DNA of 64,000 bases from Hemibagrus wyckioides (lineage: Eukaryota > Chordata > Actinopteri > Siluriformes > Bagridae). The stretch is from contig NC_080716.1 in NCBI RefSeq assembly GCF_019097595.1, positions 31,070,901-31,134,900 of the forward strand, in the 5' to 3' direction. The notes beneath the pieces are model-generated. The model saw only the letters and a program-made list of their open reading frames with translations, was not told the origin of the DNA and made no database searches. Both the position numbers and the translations under genes were made by a program. How positions within the stretch are numbered: position 1 is the stretch's first letter; each line of letters begins with the position of its first letter. Positions 11,318 through 23,466 of this stretch are shown here, piece by piece.

Positions 11318-13300
11318 GTGTATCAGCAGATCACCTTGGAGGGGAGCTCTGGGCGAGAACAAAAAGAGGATGACTGGCTGAATCATTGTGGGCAGGTGTG
11401 TCAAATAGACAGAGTGTACACAGACCCTGCTCAATGGCTTCTGGCCTCCTTCTTTATGGTGCAAGGAGATAACCTCTATTATCATACTGAGAGCAGAGGC
11501 CTGTGAACTTCTCATCATTCCACGCTCATTCAACCCCCTCTACAGTGTCTTTAGTCCACTTACACCCTTGGGGGGGCCGCTTAGGGGCACACAACACATT
11601 AGAGAAGCTGCAGGATTGTTTCTTATGGCCAGTAATGGATGCAGAGGTAATGCATTCTGCCAGAAATGCCCCCAGTGCCAGCACACTGCCCCCCAGAAGC
11701 CAGCACTGGTGCCTCTTATCCCTCTGCCTGTCATCTGCATCCCATTTGAGAGGATAGGAATGGATCTTATTAGGCTGCCTCTGAAGTCAGCCCAAGGCAT
11801 CTAGTAAATCCTGGTCATTAAGGACTGTGCTAGCAGATACCCTGAGACAATCCCACTTCGGAATGACACCTTCCAAATCATTGCCAGAGAGCTCCTCACA
11901 CTATTTAGCTGAGCATGACCATGGCACGCCTTTTGTGCCTTGACTACTGGTGGATCTCTGTCGGTTGTTGCAGGTTAAGCACTTGAGGACGTCTGTCTAA
12001 CACCCCCAGACAGACAGATTAGAAGAACAGTTCAACCAAATACTCAGGAGAATGATTCGAAGGGTGGTAGATGAGGAAGGAATGAACAAGGACTTACTTC
12101 TTCTCGACGTCCTCTTCGCGGCCAAGAAACACCCAAGGTCTCGACTGGATTCACCCCCATTTAGTTGCTGTTTGGACAGAAACCTTAGGGTCTGGTGGAT
12201 GTGGCTTGAGAAGCATGAGAATTTATCCCAGGTGATCAGGTACCTCTACTTATACCTAACACAAGCTGCAAATTCCTGGTAAGGTGGCCTGGCCCATATA
12301 CAGTCCTCAAAAACCTGGTAAGCATGCAGACGCACAGTTTTATCATATTTATTTGTTAAAAAAATAGATTGCTTCTGGGTCTGTGGTGTCTGCATTAGCT
12401 TTCCCTGTCACAGATCCCCAAAAGCATGCCCTGGTGCAGAGGGGGTATGATCTCACACCAGCTCAACACCAAGACCAACACCAACACTAAGCTCATGGAC
12501 CAGTTCAGGGACATCTTCTCATCGATCCTGGACCTCACTCAGCTGATCCAGCATGAGATCAAAATCCTTCCAAGGATGGTGGTCAGACAGTGGCTGTAAC
12601 AGGCCCCAGAGACCCACCATCATTCTGGAGAGGAGGAAAAAGCTGAAGGATCATCCAGGAATCCGCCAGCCCATGGTCCGACCCCATTGTTGTCATATAT
12701 AGCCGGACATTTAATTTATAGCAGTTTAACCAGATCTCAGACTTTGACAGCTATCCCCTCCTTTTGTGGCTGATCTAGTGGAGTGCCTGTTAAAAGCTCA
12801 GTTTATCTTGATGCTGGATTTAACCATGGGATACTGACAGGTGGTGTTAGCCCCTGAAGCAAAACCAGAAACATAATTCAGTAGCACTTGTAGGGCACTG
12901 CCAGTACTTATGGCCCACATGGTGATGCCCACAGCAATTCAGAGATAATTGGGCATTGTACTCAGACCCCACCAACACTTTGCAGCTGCTTATCTGGACG
13001 ATGTAATCATACACTCCTCCACTTGGTTTAACCACTTAATCCATCTGCAGGAGGTTCTGGGAACACTCTGGAAGGCGGGTCTGAGAGCAAACCCCTGCAA
13101 GTGCCACCTGGGGCTGACCAATGCACTGTACCTGGGCATCCACTTTGGTCATGCATTGCATAAAACATCTGGAGAAGAAAATCAAGGCAGTCAAGGAGTA
13201 CTCTGACCCACGAAGAAACAGGTACAAGTCATTCTGGGTTTGGTAAACTACTGTGTTTGATTTGTACTTAAATTCCCTGTGATGGCTACAGTACTGTATG
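11318..13300 (+). mobile_element. Decayed Ty3/gypsy element with integrase before reverse transcriptase (Gmr1-type order)
   Basis: Broken frames show integrase first: an HHCC zinc-finger region at about 11540-11700 (LGAHNTLEKL, CQKCPQCQ), the start of the core at about 11755 (IGMDLI), core C-terminal pieces at 12050-12200 and a GPY/F-like module near 12265-12300 (VRWPGPYTV). A linker with LMDQFRDIFSS lies at about 12490, then reverse transcriptase with AYLDDVIIHS at about 12985-13015 and the connection region to 13280. Ordinary gypsy elements have RT before IN; the Gmr1 lineage of deuterostomes has IN before RT. Many stops and frameshifts make this copy inactive. No LTRs were recognised. Confidence 0.8.
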
Positions 13301-13820
13301 CTCACACCATGCCCTACCATCACACACATGCTGAAGAATCATCAGCAGTTCAGCTCCATTAACAGCATGAGTGAGTGCTCAAGCTCCTCAACCTCCAGCA
13401 GAAATCTCTGAAGGGAATCTGGCTCAGCATGGGAGGGGAGGAAAGACTGATGGTCTGGGATGTGATTTGGAATGTGATTTGAAGACAATGCTCCCCAAAA
13501 GCTCCTGAGCCTATGGCACGCTCCTGGGGTCTAGCTCTCTGAACTGTCTGCACTACAGTTTCACCCGGTACAGACTCTAGCCACACTGTAGGCACTTACA
13601 CCTTTTCTCACATTTTACTGCACTATAGTAAATAAAAGCGCAGTATTTTCTAGATCACCTAACTTTATGCAAATTGTCCGCACTCCAGCTCACATGCGAT
13701 GAGTATCATAAAAGACCTTTAAGTTTCTGGAAACTACCATTTCCCAAGACCTAAAATAGGAGTCCACCATCCTCAAAAAGGCTTTATTTTCTGTGCAGAG
13801 ATGTTTGAGCTAAATTTTTC
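13301..13820. other. Intergenic, nothing recognised
   Basis: The sequence lies between the gypsy remnant and TRIM pseudogene G. It may include further eroded gypsy sequence, but I see no motif that would support this. Confidence 0.4.
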
Positions 13821-13821
13821 A

Positions 13822-14260
13822 ATGGCAGTTCTCCACAGGCTCCATCTGTTTGTGCTTCTTTAATGAAGAAACTCTCTGATGAGGTTCCAGGTGAGTCTTG
13901 CAGTAAGAGGCCATACAGATCAAGCAGGACTTCACAGCTGCACAATTCCTTTCACAGTAGATGTCACAGAAGACCTGAGATTAGTTGGGGTTTTCTGTAG
14001 CAATGCTGGATTTCACTTAATCTGACTTCTTAAACAGAGCAGCAAGTACTGCTGAACATATTCACACATAATACATAATTCAGGTCTTTTTGGAAAATCA
14101 GTGTTACATACTGAACATTGGAACTGTTGCCCCAGAGCTCTTTGAGACAGGTCTTACAGAAATTGTGTCCACATGGAATAGTGACTGGATTAGTGAACAT
14201 ATCCAGACAGATGGGACATTGGAGCTGATCTTCACACAGGACACTGCTGAAGGAAGCCAT
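13822..14260 (-). pseudogene. TRIM pseudogene G: RING/B-box exon fragment
   Basis: It begins like the other TRIM genes, with a TCATGGCTTCC context two bases after an acceptor-like CAG, then CEDQLQCPICLDMF and CGHNFCKTC. Frame is lost after the first part of the RING, where the CPVC ligands are damaged. B-box 1-like and LxEPVEN sequences remain to about 13830 in shifted frames. No exons 2-6 follow; the similarity ends at about 13822. The fragment resembles gene B most. It is an isolated exon-1 relic in the B-C spacer. Confidence 0.85.
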
Positions 14261-14269
14261 GACTGAAAC

Positions 14270-14925
14270 AGGAGACATGAGGAGTGTAGATTTAGACCAC
14301 AAACAACATCCTGATTGAAAACATTCATATAAAAATATGAAACTTCATTACATTTTTGATTATCAGAGTTATCTGTTCTAATCTTTTAAAAAGTTTATTG
14401 AGTGTGATTAATCAACTTGGATTAGGTTTTGCAAATATGCAAAAATCCTTAGGTTCAACCTATTAATTTCTATATACTTCTATCTATATAAATATTGTAT
14501 ACTTATTTATACCTTATCACTAACAATACTTGATTTTATTACCATCTGCTTGACTGCAGTTGTTGTATTTTTTAGTGACAATAAAAGTATCTTGAATCTC
14601 TTGAGTATTAACTAAATTGCATTCAAGGTAAATTTATACAAAAAAAAAATCCAATGGCTCATTCATCTTTTTTTCAGTTATTACTACAGGGGTTCAAACA
14701 GCTCCCTGACCACAGAACTCATTCTCCATAGTAAAATGTTTCCAAAAGGGAAGTGGTTGGTTTTGTTTTTTGTTTGTTTGTTTGTTTGTTTCTGGGAATG
14801 AAACAAAAGATTTGAGACCGGGTTGAAATTGCCGCAGCAAGGAAAAATAGTGGAAACCCGTTGTGTACTGATATTCTGAACATTTTGAAGCAGAACGTTT
14901 TAACCGGAGTTGTAGTTGTATTTTC
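14270..14925. other. Spacer upstream of gene C
   Basis: The sequence is AT-rich with a TTTG run at 14768-14790. From about 14800 it is the inverted homologue of the gene B upstream region. Nothing else was recognised. Confidence 0.5.
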
Positions 14926-15104
14926 CGCCATCTAGTGGCGAAATCTTGCAATTGTATCAGTAGAAAAAGTCAGACAGTGGGAGTGTAGCTCTCATGACGT
15001 CACTCAGCTGAGGGTAAAGAGGTTCTACAACCGAAACCTGTTCAGCAATACACAAACTTCACAAGCTTAATTTTCTTCCTTTCGAGGGATTAAAACCACT
15101 GCAG
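14926..15104 (+). promoter_or_regulatory. Gene C promoter and non-coding first exon
   Basis: A CTCF-core match (CCACTAGATGGCG read on the minus strand) lies at 14926-14938. A full palindromic CRE, TGACGTCA, lies at 14995-15002. A probable 5' UTR exon ends at 15104 with CACTGCAG before GTAAAA. The coding exon acceptor is at 16711-16712, giving a first intron of about 1.6 kb. The block is a diverged inverted copy of the gene B promoter. Confidence 0.62.
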
Positions 15105-15164
15105 GTAAAAACCAAGGGAATAGAAACAATAGAGTAAAAGAGTATTTAGTCAGTTATAAAAGAA

Positions 15165-15165
<1 letters not shown>

Positions 15166-15244
<79 letters not shown>

Positions 15245-15292
15245 TATATATATATATACAGTATATAGCAATATAGTGTATATATATATAAT
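15166..15292. repeat. AT microsatellite in intron 1 of gene C
   Basis: A long (TA)n tract with a few CAG interruptions. The open frames read from it are simple-repeat artefacts. The rest of the intron (15293-16712) contains the start of duplication copy 2 at 15761 and a SINE head remnant near 16480-16595. Confidence 0.95.
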
Positions 15293-16714
15293 TTGGAATA
15301 ATATTTTTGAATTGTGGTGAATTTGAATTTTGAATTTTGTTAGTTGGACAAAATGTCTGACTGCAGTCGTTTGCAATCAATTGTCTGACTATATGATTTG
15401 AATGTTTCCTCTTAATAATAACAACAAATGCCGCTTAATCATGTCTATAAACTTGTGATTTGGTATTATATTTTTTCCACATGAACTTTCCAGTCTAGCT
15501 GGGCATAGATCCTTGTGTTACACTGACAAAAAATTACAGTGTCTGTGTGCATGCGAGATACAAGTACTGTCTATAAAGATAAACTGATTTGTAGAGCAAA
15601 ACATGATTGAAACATGTATTTAAAAGAGTTTTTCAAAATCAATACATGTTTAATTGGTCTTAGAAGATGAGGACAATGAAGGCATTTACAGTAATCTATT
15701 GGTCAACTAATTTTGGAGTGAAAATTATTCAGGCAAAAATCTAAAGCACAAGAGGTATTAGAAATAGAAGAAAGAACAAAAGATTAAAGCAAAGACTGGC
15801 AAAATGGAAGCATGAATCGAGAAAAGAAAAAAAGCTTGATTTTACACAAGTCTACGCGTTTCACATTATTGCTCTAAGTTTCTTACATTTTGATAATATT
15901 TTGATTGTAGATTTTTGTGGCTCTCCTTGCTATTATAGATCTCCATAGAAATCAACATACTCTCGAGATTTTAAATAGCAATTACCAGGAAAAATTGTAG
16001 CTGATCTTAAGCAGGTTCAATTCAATAGAACACAGTGAAAGAAATCCTCTCACTCTTATCTTAATTACATCTTGATATTTAATCTGTTAATGGTTGCTGA
16101 TCTCAGTAACAATACTGTTTATCAGCACAATTATTTATTTGAACATCGTTAAGTTCACATTATAAATATTTCACCTTGTCTAAGTGCAGCACAAATATTA
16201 TGCTTTAAACATTTGGCAACTGGTGATTCTAAGTAAATTGAGGAAATGTCAGACAATAGAAATATGTGCCTTGCTCTCAGTGACTAAAAATCCTGGGTTG
16301 TTCCACTCCTTACTTAAAAATGTAGTTTGGTATGAACTAATAATTTCCGCCATTAAAAATAAGATTCCTTTGCATGAACATTCCTTTGCTCCATTACTCT
16401 CTGTGAAAGGGTAAGAAACCCAACCTCTGGGAGAGGCCAGTAATGAAGTACACCAGCACTTCAATTGCTTGAATAGGGGTTTGAATCCAACAGTAACAGC
16501 TTGTTTTGTTGAGAATTTAAACTAATGACCTTCTAATCAGTAAACCATTGCTTAACCACAAAAATACCACTGCCCTATACCAGATGATATTCTATTGTAA
16601 AAATGAAATTAAGTGTCATAGTTATCATTTACTGAGGGGAATTTTTAATTGGTTTACATCACTGGTATCCTCTCTAAAGAAATCTTTGTGTCTCCTGTTT
16701 CTCCCATGACAGTC

Positions 16715-18807
16715 ATGGCTTCCTCCAGCATTGTCCTGTTTGAAGATCAGCTCCTGTGTCCCGTCTGTCTGGATGTGTTCACTGATCCAGTGTCTACTCC
16801 ATGTGGCCACAACTTCTGTATGAACTGTCTCAAAGAATTCTGGGACAGCAGTTTACACTGCCAGTGTCCAGTTTGTAAAACCAGTTTCCCAAAAAGACCT
16901 GAGTTATATGTGAATACATTTATCTCTGCACTGGCTGCTCCATTTAAGAAGTCAGTGGAAAAACCCATCCAATCTCTGGTGCTCTGTGAGGCTTGCTGTG
17001 AACAGAAATGTACAGCTGTGAAGTCCTGCCTGATCTGTATGGCCTCTTACTGCAAGACTCACCTGGAACCTCATGAGAGAGTTTCTTCATTAAAGAAGCA
17101 CAAACTGATAGACCCTGTGGAGAACCTGGAGGACTACATCTGTCAGAAACATGAGAGACCCCTGGAGCTGTTCTGTATAGATGACCGGACGTGTGTGTGT
17201 CATTTCTGTACTGAGGCAGAGCACGAAACTCACATCATTATTCCTCTAGAGGAGGAGAGTGGAGAGAAGAAGGTAAGAGGCTGAATATTATTAATTGAGA
17301 ATAGAAAAAAAGTTGAATTTCATTTGGGAATATAATGAAAGTTTATGCAGTGATAAATAATTTTTATTAGATTCAGCTGGAAAAGACACAAACAGAAGTT
17401 CAGCAGATGATCAAGGAGCGACTGAAGAAGATTGAGGAAATCACACACTCTGTAATACTCAATAAAGTGAGTCTCTTAAATAATTTTTTATTTGACACAT
17501 TATTAGATGTATTACATAGTCATGTAGAATAAATGATTCAGCTCGATTTGTTTCCTGTTAGAAAACCACAGAGAAGGAGAAAGCAGACGTTGTGGAGATC
17601 TTCAGCAATCTGATGAGTGGCATTGAGAGAAGCCAGGCTGAGCTGCTTAAGGTGATGGAGGAGAAGCAGAAAGCTACAGACAAGCAGGCTGAAGAGTTCA
17701 TTACAGAGCTGGAGCAGGAAATCACTGAGCTAAAGAGGAGAAACACTGAGCTGGAGCAGCTTTTAAACACTGAGGATCACCTCCACCTCCTACAGGTCAG
17801 AGTCCCTCTGTTTCTCAATAGCAATGCAGCACATGACAGGACAGCAGTCCCCATGCTGAGGGATTTCTCCTCTCTCCTGATGTACTGTAGATTTACCCGT
17901 CACTCTGCAGCCCTCCACACACCCAGGACTGGACTGATGTCACAATTAACACTTCTCTGAGTGTGGAGAGACTGAGTTCTCTGTCTCAGCTTCAGGAAAC
18001 TCTTAAAGAGAAAATGGAGGAGCTTCACAACATTAGTAAGTGTTTAATGATTTTTAGAGCTTGTTTTGTCTGAGAAGCTTCATTATTTAGATTAATGTTG
18101 TTTTATAATGATTGCTGGCTAATAATTGTTCCAATATTATTTTCCAAACAGAACTGAGGAGAATTCAACAATATGCAGGTTTGTGAGCTCTTATTGATCA
18201 CATGACTTAATTTATATAGATTTCTTCACTGTTCCACACTGTGCAGTGATAAAACTGATGTACACTGTGTTTCTGTCTCTCAGTGGATGTGACTCTGGAT
18301 CCTGATACAGCAAATCCTTATCTCATCCTATCTGTTGATGGGAAACAAGTTACATGTGGAGACAATAAACAGAATCTCCCTGATAATCCAGAGAGGTTTG
18401 ATTGTTGTCCCTTTGTGTTGGGAAAGGAGGGATTCACCTCAGGGAGATTTTACTATGAGGTGCAGGTCAGAGGGAAGACTCAGTGGGATTTAGGAGTGGT
18501 CAGAGAGTCTGTTGACAAGAAAGGTGTGATTACAGCCAGCCCTGAGAATGGATACTGGTGTGTGTGTCTGAGGAATAAGACTGAATATGAGGCTCTGGAC
18601 TCTCCTCCTGTCTCCCTCTCCTTGAAACAGGCTCCTCAGAAGGTGGGGGTGTTTGTGGATTATGAGGAGGGTCTGATCTCCTTCTATGATGTTGATGCAA
18701 AGTCTCATTTCTACTCTTTCACTGGTCAGACTTTCACTGAGAAACTTTATCCATTCTTCAGCCCATGTAATAATTATCTGATCATCTGTCCTGTTAATCA
18801 AATCTAA
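16715..18807 (+). CDS. TRIM gene C: recent duplicate of gene A
   Basis: Exons are 16715-17272, 17371-17466, 17562-17795, 17891-18035, 18152-18178 and 18284-18807 (527 aa). Structure and phases are identical to gene A. I count 12 coding substitutions from A, 9 of which change an amino acid. In the first coding exon all six differences are replacements, including I37N between two RING cysteines (MIC to MNC). The zinc ligands are all kept, so the protein looks functional. The B-box 2 stretch at about 17100-17190 is identical to gene F, not A, around LIDPVEN, which suggests gene conversion. C is convergent with D and divergent from B. Confidence 0.93.
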
Positions 18808-21800
18808 AAGTCATTAGAGTAAGTTAACAAGAATTTTAAAATATAAATCTGTTTTACTTTTCCTCTCATTGTGATGATCCTTCATGCTAAAGTGGTCTAA
18901 TCCATTCAGGATCCATCATTACTCCTATAACTAATCTTCAAATCACATACACCAGAATATGTTTTCAATCTTTAATATGGATCAGATGTAATATTGCGGG
19001 CTATATTTTAAATGTTCAATAATCCGTTAAAATAGAAAAGTTCATTTTTTAGGTTTTTGGCCCCAAAAATAACATCCACACTGAGTGACCAGTGGATTCA
19101 TTTAATTAGGATTTTGGATTGCTTTACTTTCTTAAAGCAAAGACTTTAGAATCTAAATACTGTTTAGATATAAAATACCTATTAAGACTAAAGAATTAAA
19201 ATGTTCATATTTATATATTTATTGTTTTATTTTCAGCCTGTGCAGTTAGCTCCATCATCCCCACACACAATATAAATGTAAAATTATATTAAATGAATAA
19301 ATGTATAAATAAATAAAAATACATACTGTATGTCCTTTCATGTAGAGTTGTTCCATGTGTTTATTTAAAACTACATATTTTTTAACTTTGGTTTGATAAG
19401 TTTGGGGGGGTTACAAAATGGGGGAAAATGTTTTAGATTTCCTGCATTTACGTACATTTAGGGACTATGGTGATACAAAATCCAGGAAATAATGAAGTTG
19501 ATTATAATGATAAATTCTGCCAAAAAGAATAGTAGGCTCCTAAACTATGTACACAAAAAAGATCCCTCACTTTTAATGTTTAATAGCGGCCGATCACCAA
19601 AACTTAAGAGAATCATTTTATAAAGTCAAAAATGTTCACCATTAATGTTTGTGTGTAAATAAATTGTAAATAATGTGAAACTTCATTTTCACTGTTAAAC
19701 AAAACTTTATTTTAAATTGAACGCTATAGCTGACTTGTTGAACAGGACGTCTGTCAGAGACACATCCACCAAACCACTGGGGTTAAGAATAGAAAAAGCA
19801 GAGAGCTTTTATGAACTGTGTGTGTGTGTGTGTGTGTGTTACAGCACTATTATGTAATATCAGGTGCAGATAGACAGCAGCTACATTAATATGTAATTAT
19901 ATGAAAATGTTAATCATTACTTTAATAATTATCTTTCATGCATAAACAACCACTCTTAGTTAATAAACAAATTAAAATGTTTACATTCCCGGTGCTAATT
20001 TTCCAACACTGTATTATAGCAGGTTAGGAAGCAATGATCTGTAATTGTTCCTTCTGTAATAAAAACAGAACATAATGGAACATTGATAACACAGTAGATA
20101 CACTATTATTTGGTACACAGGATGCAGGATTCTCACACAATCTCACAAACATATCACAAAAAATATATAAAGAACATTTTTCATTGTCCTCCATCTGTCC
20201 ATTCAATGACATCTCTCTATGTATCCTAACTAAGCACCACATCTGTCCTCTGATATGAAAACAACTGAGTTATGATCATATTGATTCTAACATTAAACTA
20301 ACAGAGTCTGCTTGTCATACATTGCTGACAGAAAATGCGGTTTAAAGTCAACTCATTTTCATGGTAAGAATGTTCTAATCTACATTAAATATTTAGCTGA
20401 AGTTACCTAGCAACAACAGTGTATGTTAACATTATTTCAGTCAATGTTGGTTAGAGGTGTGGACAGTAAATATGATTATCCTGACCAGAGCTAATTTATT
20501 GAGTCAACCCACTCTCCTTACTTTCTTTTCATCCATGATGACATTAAAGTCATCTGCTGCTGCTTCTGGTGTTTCATCTTTGACTGTGCCGCAACCGCCA
20601 TACCTGTTCATTATACCTTTCAGTCAGCTAGTTTTAGAGTGTGCCCACCACGTTTCTGGACAGGGACATGCGCATCGACACAAGCAGACTCTCTGTGTCC
20701 TGCTCGGTCCAGCTACTCCATGGCGATGACGGCGTGCAGTTAAAAGATCCTGACAAACCAATTTAAAAAAGCGGGTGGGACACAAACGGATTTTGAAAAG
20801 TAGGAGGGGGGACATGTCCCCCCTGTTCCCAGTGGAAATTACACCCCTGGCTATATGCATATGTAAATAGGTGACTAGTAGGTCAAGCTGTCTCTGCATT
20901 GTCTCGACTGGCCACTAGATAGACACTGTGTCTTCGTTTCATTCCCTGTAATCATTTTCCTTCCCATTTTTTCTGAGTTTTTGTTAATGTTATAAAACTA
21001 ATAATGTTTTTGTGTGGATGTGCTGGAGGTTTATATATTTAAATGCAAAGCATGCCTCAAAATAATACAAAATGTAAAGCAACTAAAATATATACAGATG
21101 TAGTGAAAATACTGAATAGAAAATTGGATAATGAGGAGACTTAAGCTTAATAGCAGACAGACACAGTTTGGGCAGACAGCTGTTTAAATCTTATTAGGTG
21201 AAATGGGGAAAAAATTTAATCTATTTAAGGGTTTAAACCATACCTCCGCTCTGTCATTCAGTCGGTTATTAGAGTGACATGGAGTAAATATTAAGAGTCC
21301 CAGGAGACTTTACAACACTAGCTTCACCATACTTTCTACCTTAAGCTGAATACACCAAAAACATTCTGTGACATCTAGCTGACCCCATTCCAATTCACCC
21401 CAGTGTCCCTAAAATGTGACTATTACCAGCTGGAGATGAATGATTAAGATGGAGTGACAAAAAACAAAGAAATAAAGAACTCCTCCAGGCTTGGATGAGA
21501 AAAAGCAACCGGCTTTATTGACAAAATATCACAGGAAATGGCCCTCAAATACACAGATTCATCCCCCAGTATATATACTTTCTAGCCCAGTTACCCAACC
21601 TTACTGGTCTCATGTATTTTTTTTGGATTGTTTTGACGTTAACTAATTTTTTCCCCCTCAAAAACAGCCCCACCTTTTCTTGGCCTTCATACGGCCTATG
21701 TGTCACGAGTTTTAATTTAACACGCGTTAGTGGTTGATCTGTCTGGCCTTATTAGTTACAATTTCAGATTTATTTAAACACATTTATTCAAAAACATTTA

Positions 21801-23466
21801 TTATACAGTCGGCGCATCAACGGATTGGCGGAGCGTCATGACATCACAATTAGGATTGACAGGCAAGTCAGCCAATAATCCCGACCTAGAGGCAGTAAAG
21901 AATAGCACAAAAGGAAATGAGAGCAAAAAATAAACAAAATATACACATTATACATGGAACGTAACACCCCCCCCCCCCAAAAGAAAACTATATCGATAGT
22001 TTTAACCCTTTTAGGTCCCTGTCCATATGTTTCCATCACATTTATGCTGACCTGCCATTCAGTGTTTTCTCCCCATGTTTACATTAACATCAGCCACTAA
22101 AATAATATTTTTCCACTTGGATTTAACTTGGCCCGCCTCTCCTGGCCCTTGCACTTCAATAACATCTTCTCCAAACTCACTTCCGTCTTGAGCTCCCGGC
22201 ACCTGTTGTTTTGTATTTTTACTTTTGCCACCAGGAATTTACAGCCTTACCTCCATCCATTTACCTGGGTAGGTTATCTCTTATTTACATAGGTCAGGGC
22301 TTTATTCCCTATGCTGTGAAATATTTTTGTATATAAAAGCTTACATTAGTTTTAAATTTTAGTAATAAATGATCTCAGGCTCCCTCTCTAACATTTGTTC
22401 AGCGTCCGAGATAAGATTTTGTTATGGCGTTCCCACACTTAAGCTCAAGGATTCTGGATTTTCCCCAACATATTTTTCTGTTTAAGTGAAGACATTTACA
22501 CTTTACTGACAGACTATGTCCTTTTTTTCTTCTTGTTATTTATGCCAGATCCATGGACCACGGACGTGCCAGAAAGTTCAGGAATAATCTATAGGCCAAA
22601 GGCCTGACAATGCACCAACTAATGATGATTCAGCCAGATAATTGATCATCTCTATTTTTGTGGTTTTATATGTTTTTTTCTGTAATGAACCAACTAGTTC
22701 CTTACATGATTTTACATCTAATAAGCTACAAAATTTACCTGATTCTGTGTCTACTTTTTATGTGCTAATTTCATCTACTGTTTGTTATAAGTTTAGCTGT
22801 CAACTAATAATTAGGTGAAGTGATTAATACTGAAAGGATTATTAGATAATAATTAGATTAGATAAGACAATTAGTTGGTTCAGGTAATTTAAACTTCCCG
22901 TAATGATTAAAAGTTAAAACTGATCAATGATTAAATGCATGAAAAGTATAATTTTCAGAAATTTTCCCACACCTACCTGATTCTGTTTGCTGATCACCTG
23001 AACATAGCCTGTTTTGTGGCTCTGCTTTTGCCTGACATTCACACCCTTCTTGGCTTCTAATTCTGTTTGATATTTGGTATGTTCACAAGCCATGTTGATA
23101 CAGTGAGATACAAGGCAGGCTAGAATGTGCTTCATGGACCTTTGTGTGTCTCCAGAACCCAGTTTATTAAATGCTCAGATCAAAAGATTATAAAACAAGC
23201 TGTAAATGGAGTAATATGTTGCTTTTTTCATACAGTGCATTTTCCAGTAACCCAATCTTACCCAAATACAAATTTAAAATAGGTCTACAGCCAAACATAA
23301 ATAATACCGACATCCAGGACATGGTAGAGACAAACCCTATAAACACTGTAGAGCAAAATATTAAAACAGAAATGCTACTGTAAATACAGAAGCAGGATTC
23401 AACTCAAAATGACAAGGTTTTCATAGAAGAAAGGAAATTAAAATTCATTTAATGATTATTGTTTGA
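18808..23466. other. Spacer between convergent TRIM genes C and D
   Basis: This is duplication copy 2 of 3049-7072, with a TG run at 19820-19840 eight bases longer than in copy 1. It contains about 624 extra bases at 22097-22722. These include TATAAAAGC near 22338 and AATAAA near 22364 and so look LTR-like, but no clear target-site duplication is visible. No supported gene. Confidence 0.6.

Noticed and set aside
15146..15380. 76-codon frames through the AT microsatellite
   Set aside because: Alternating Tyr-Ile translation of a (TA)n repeat.
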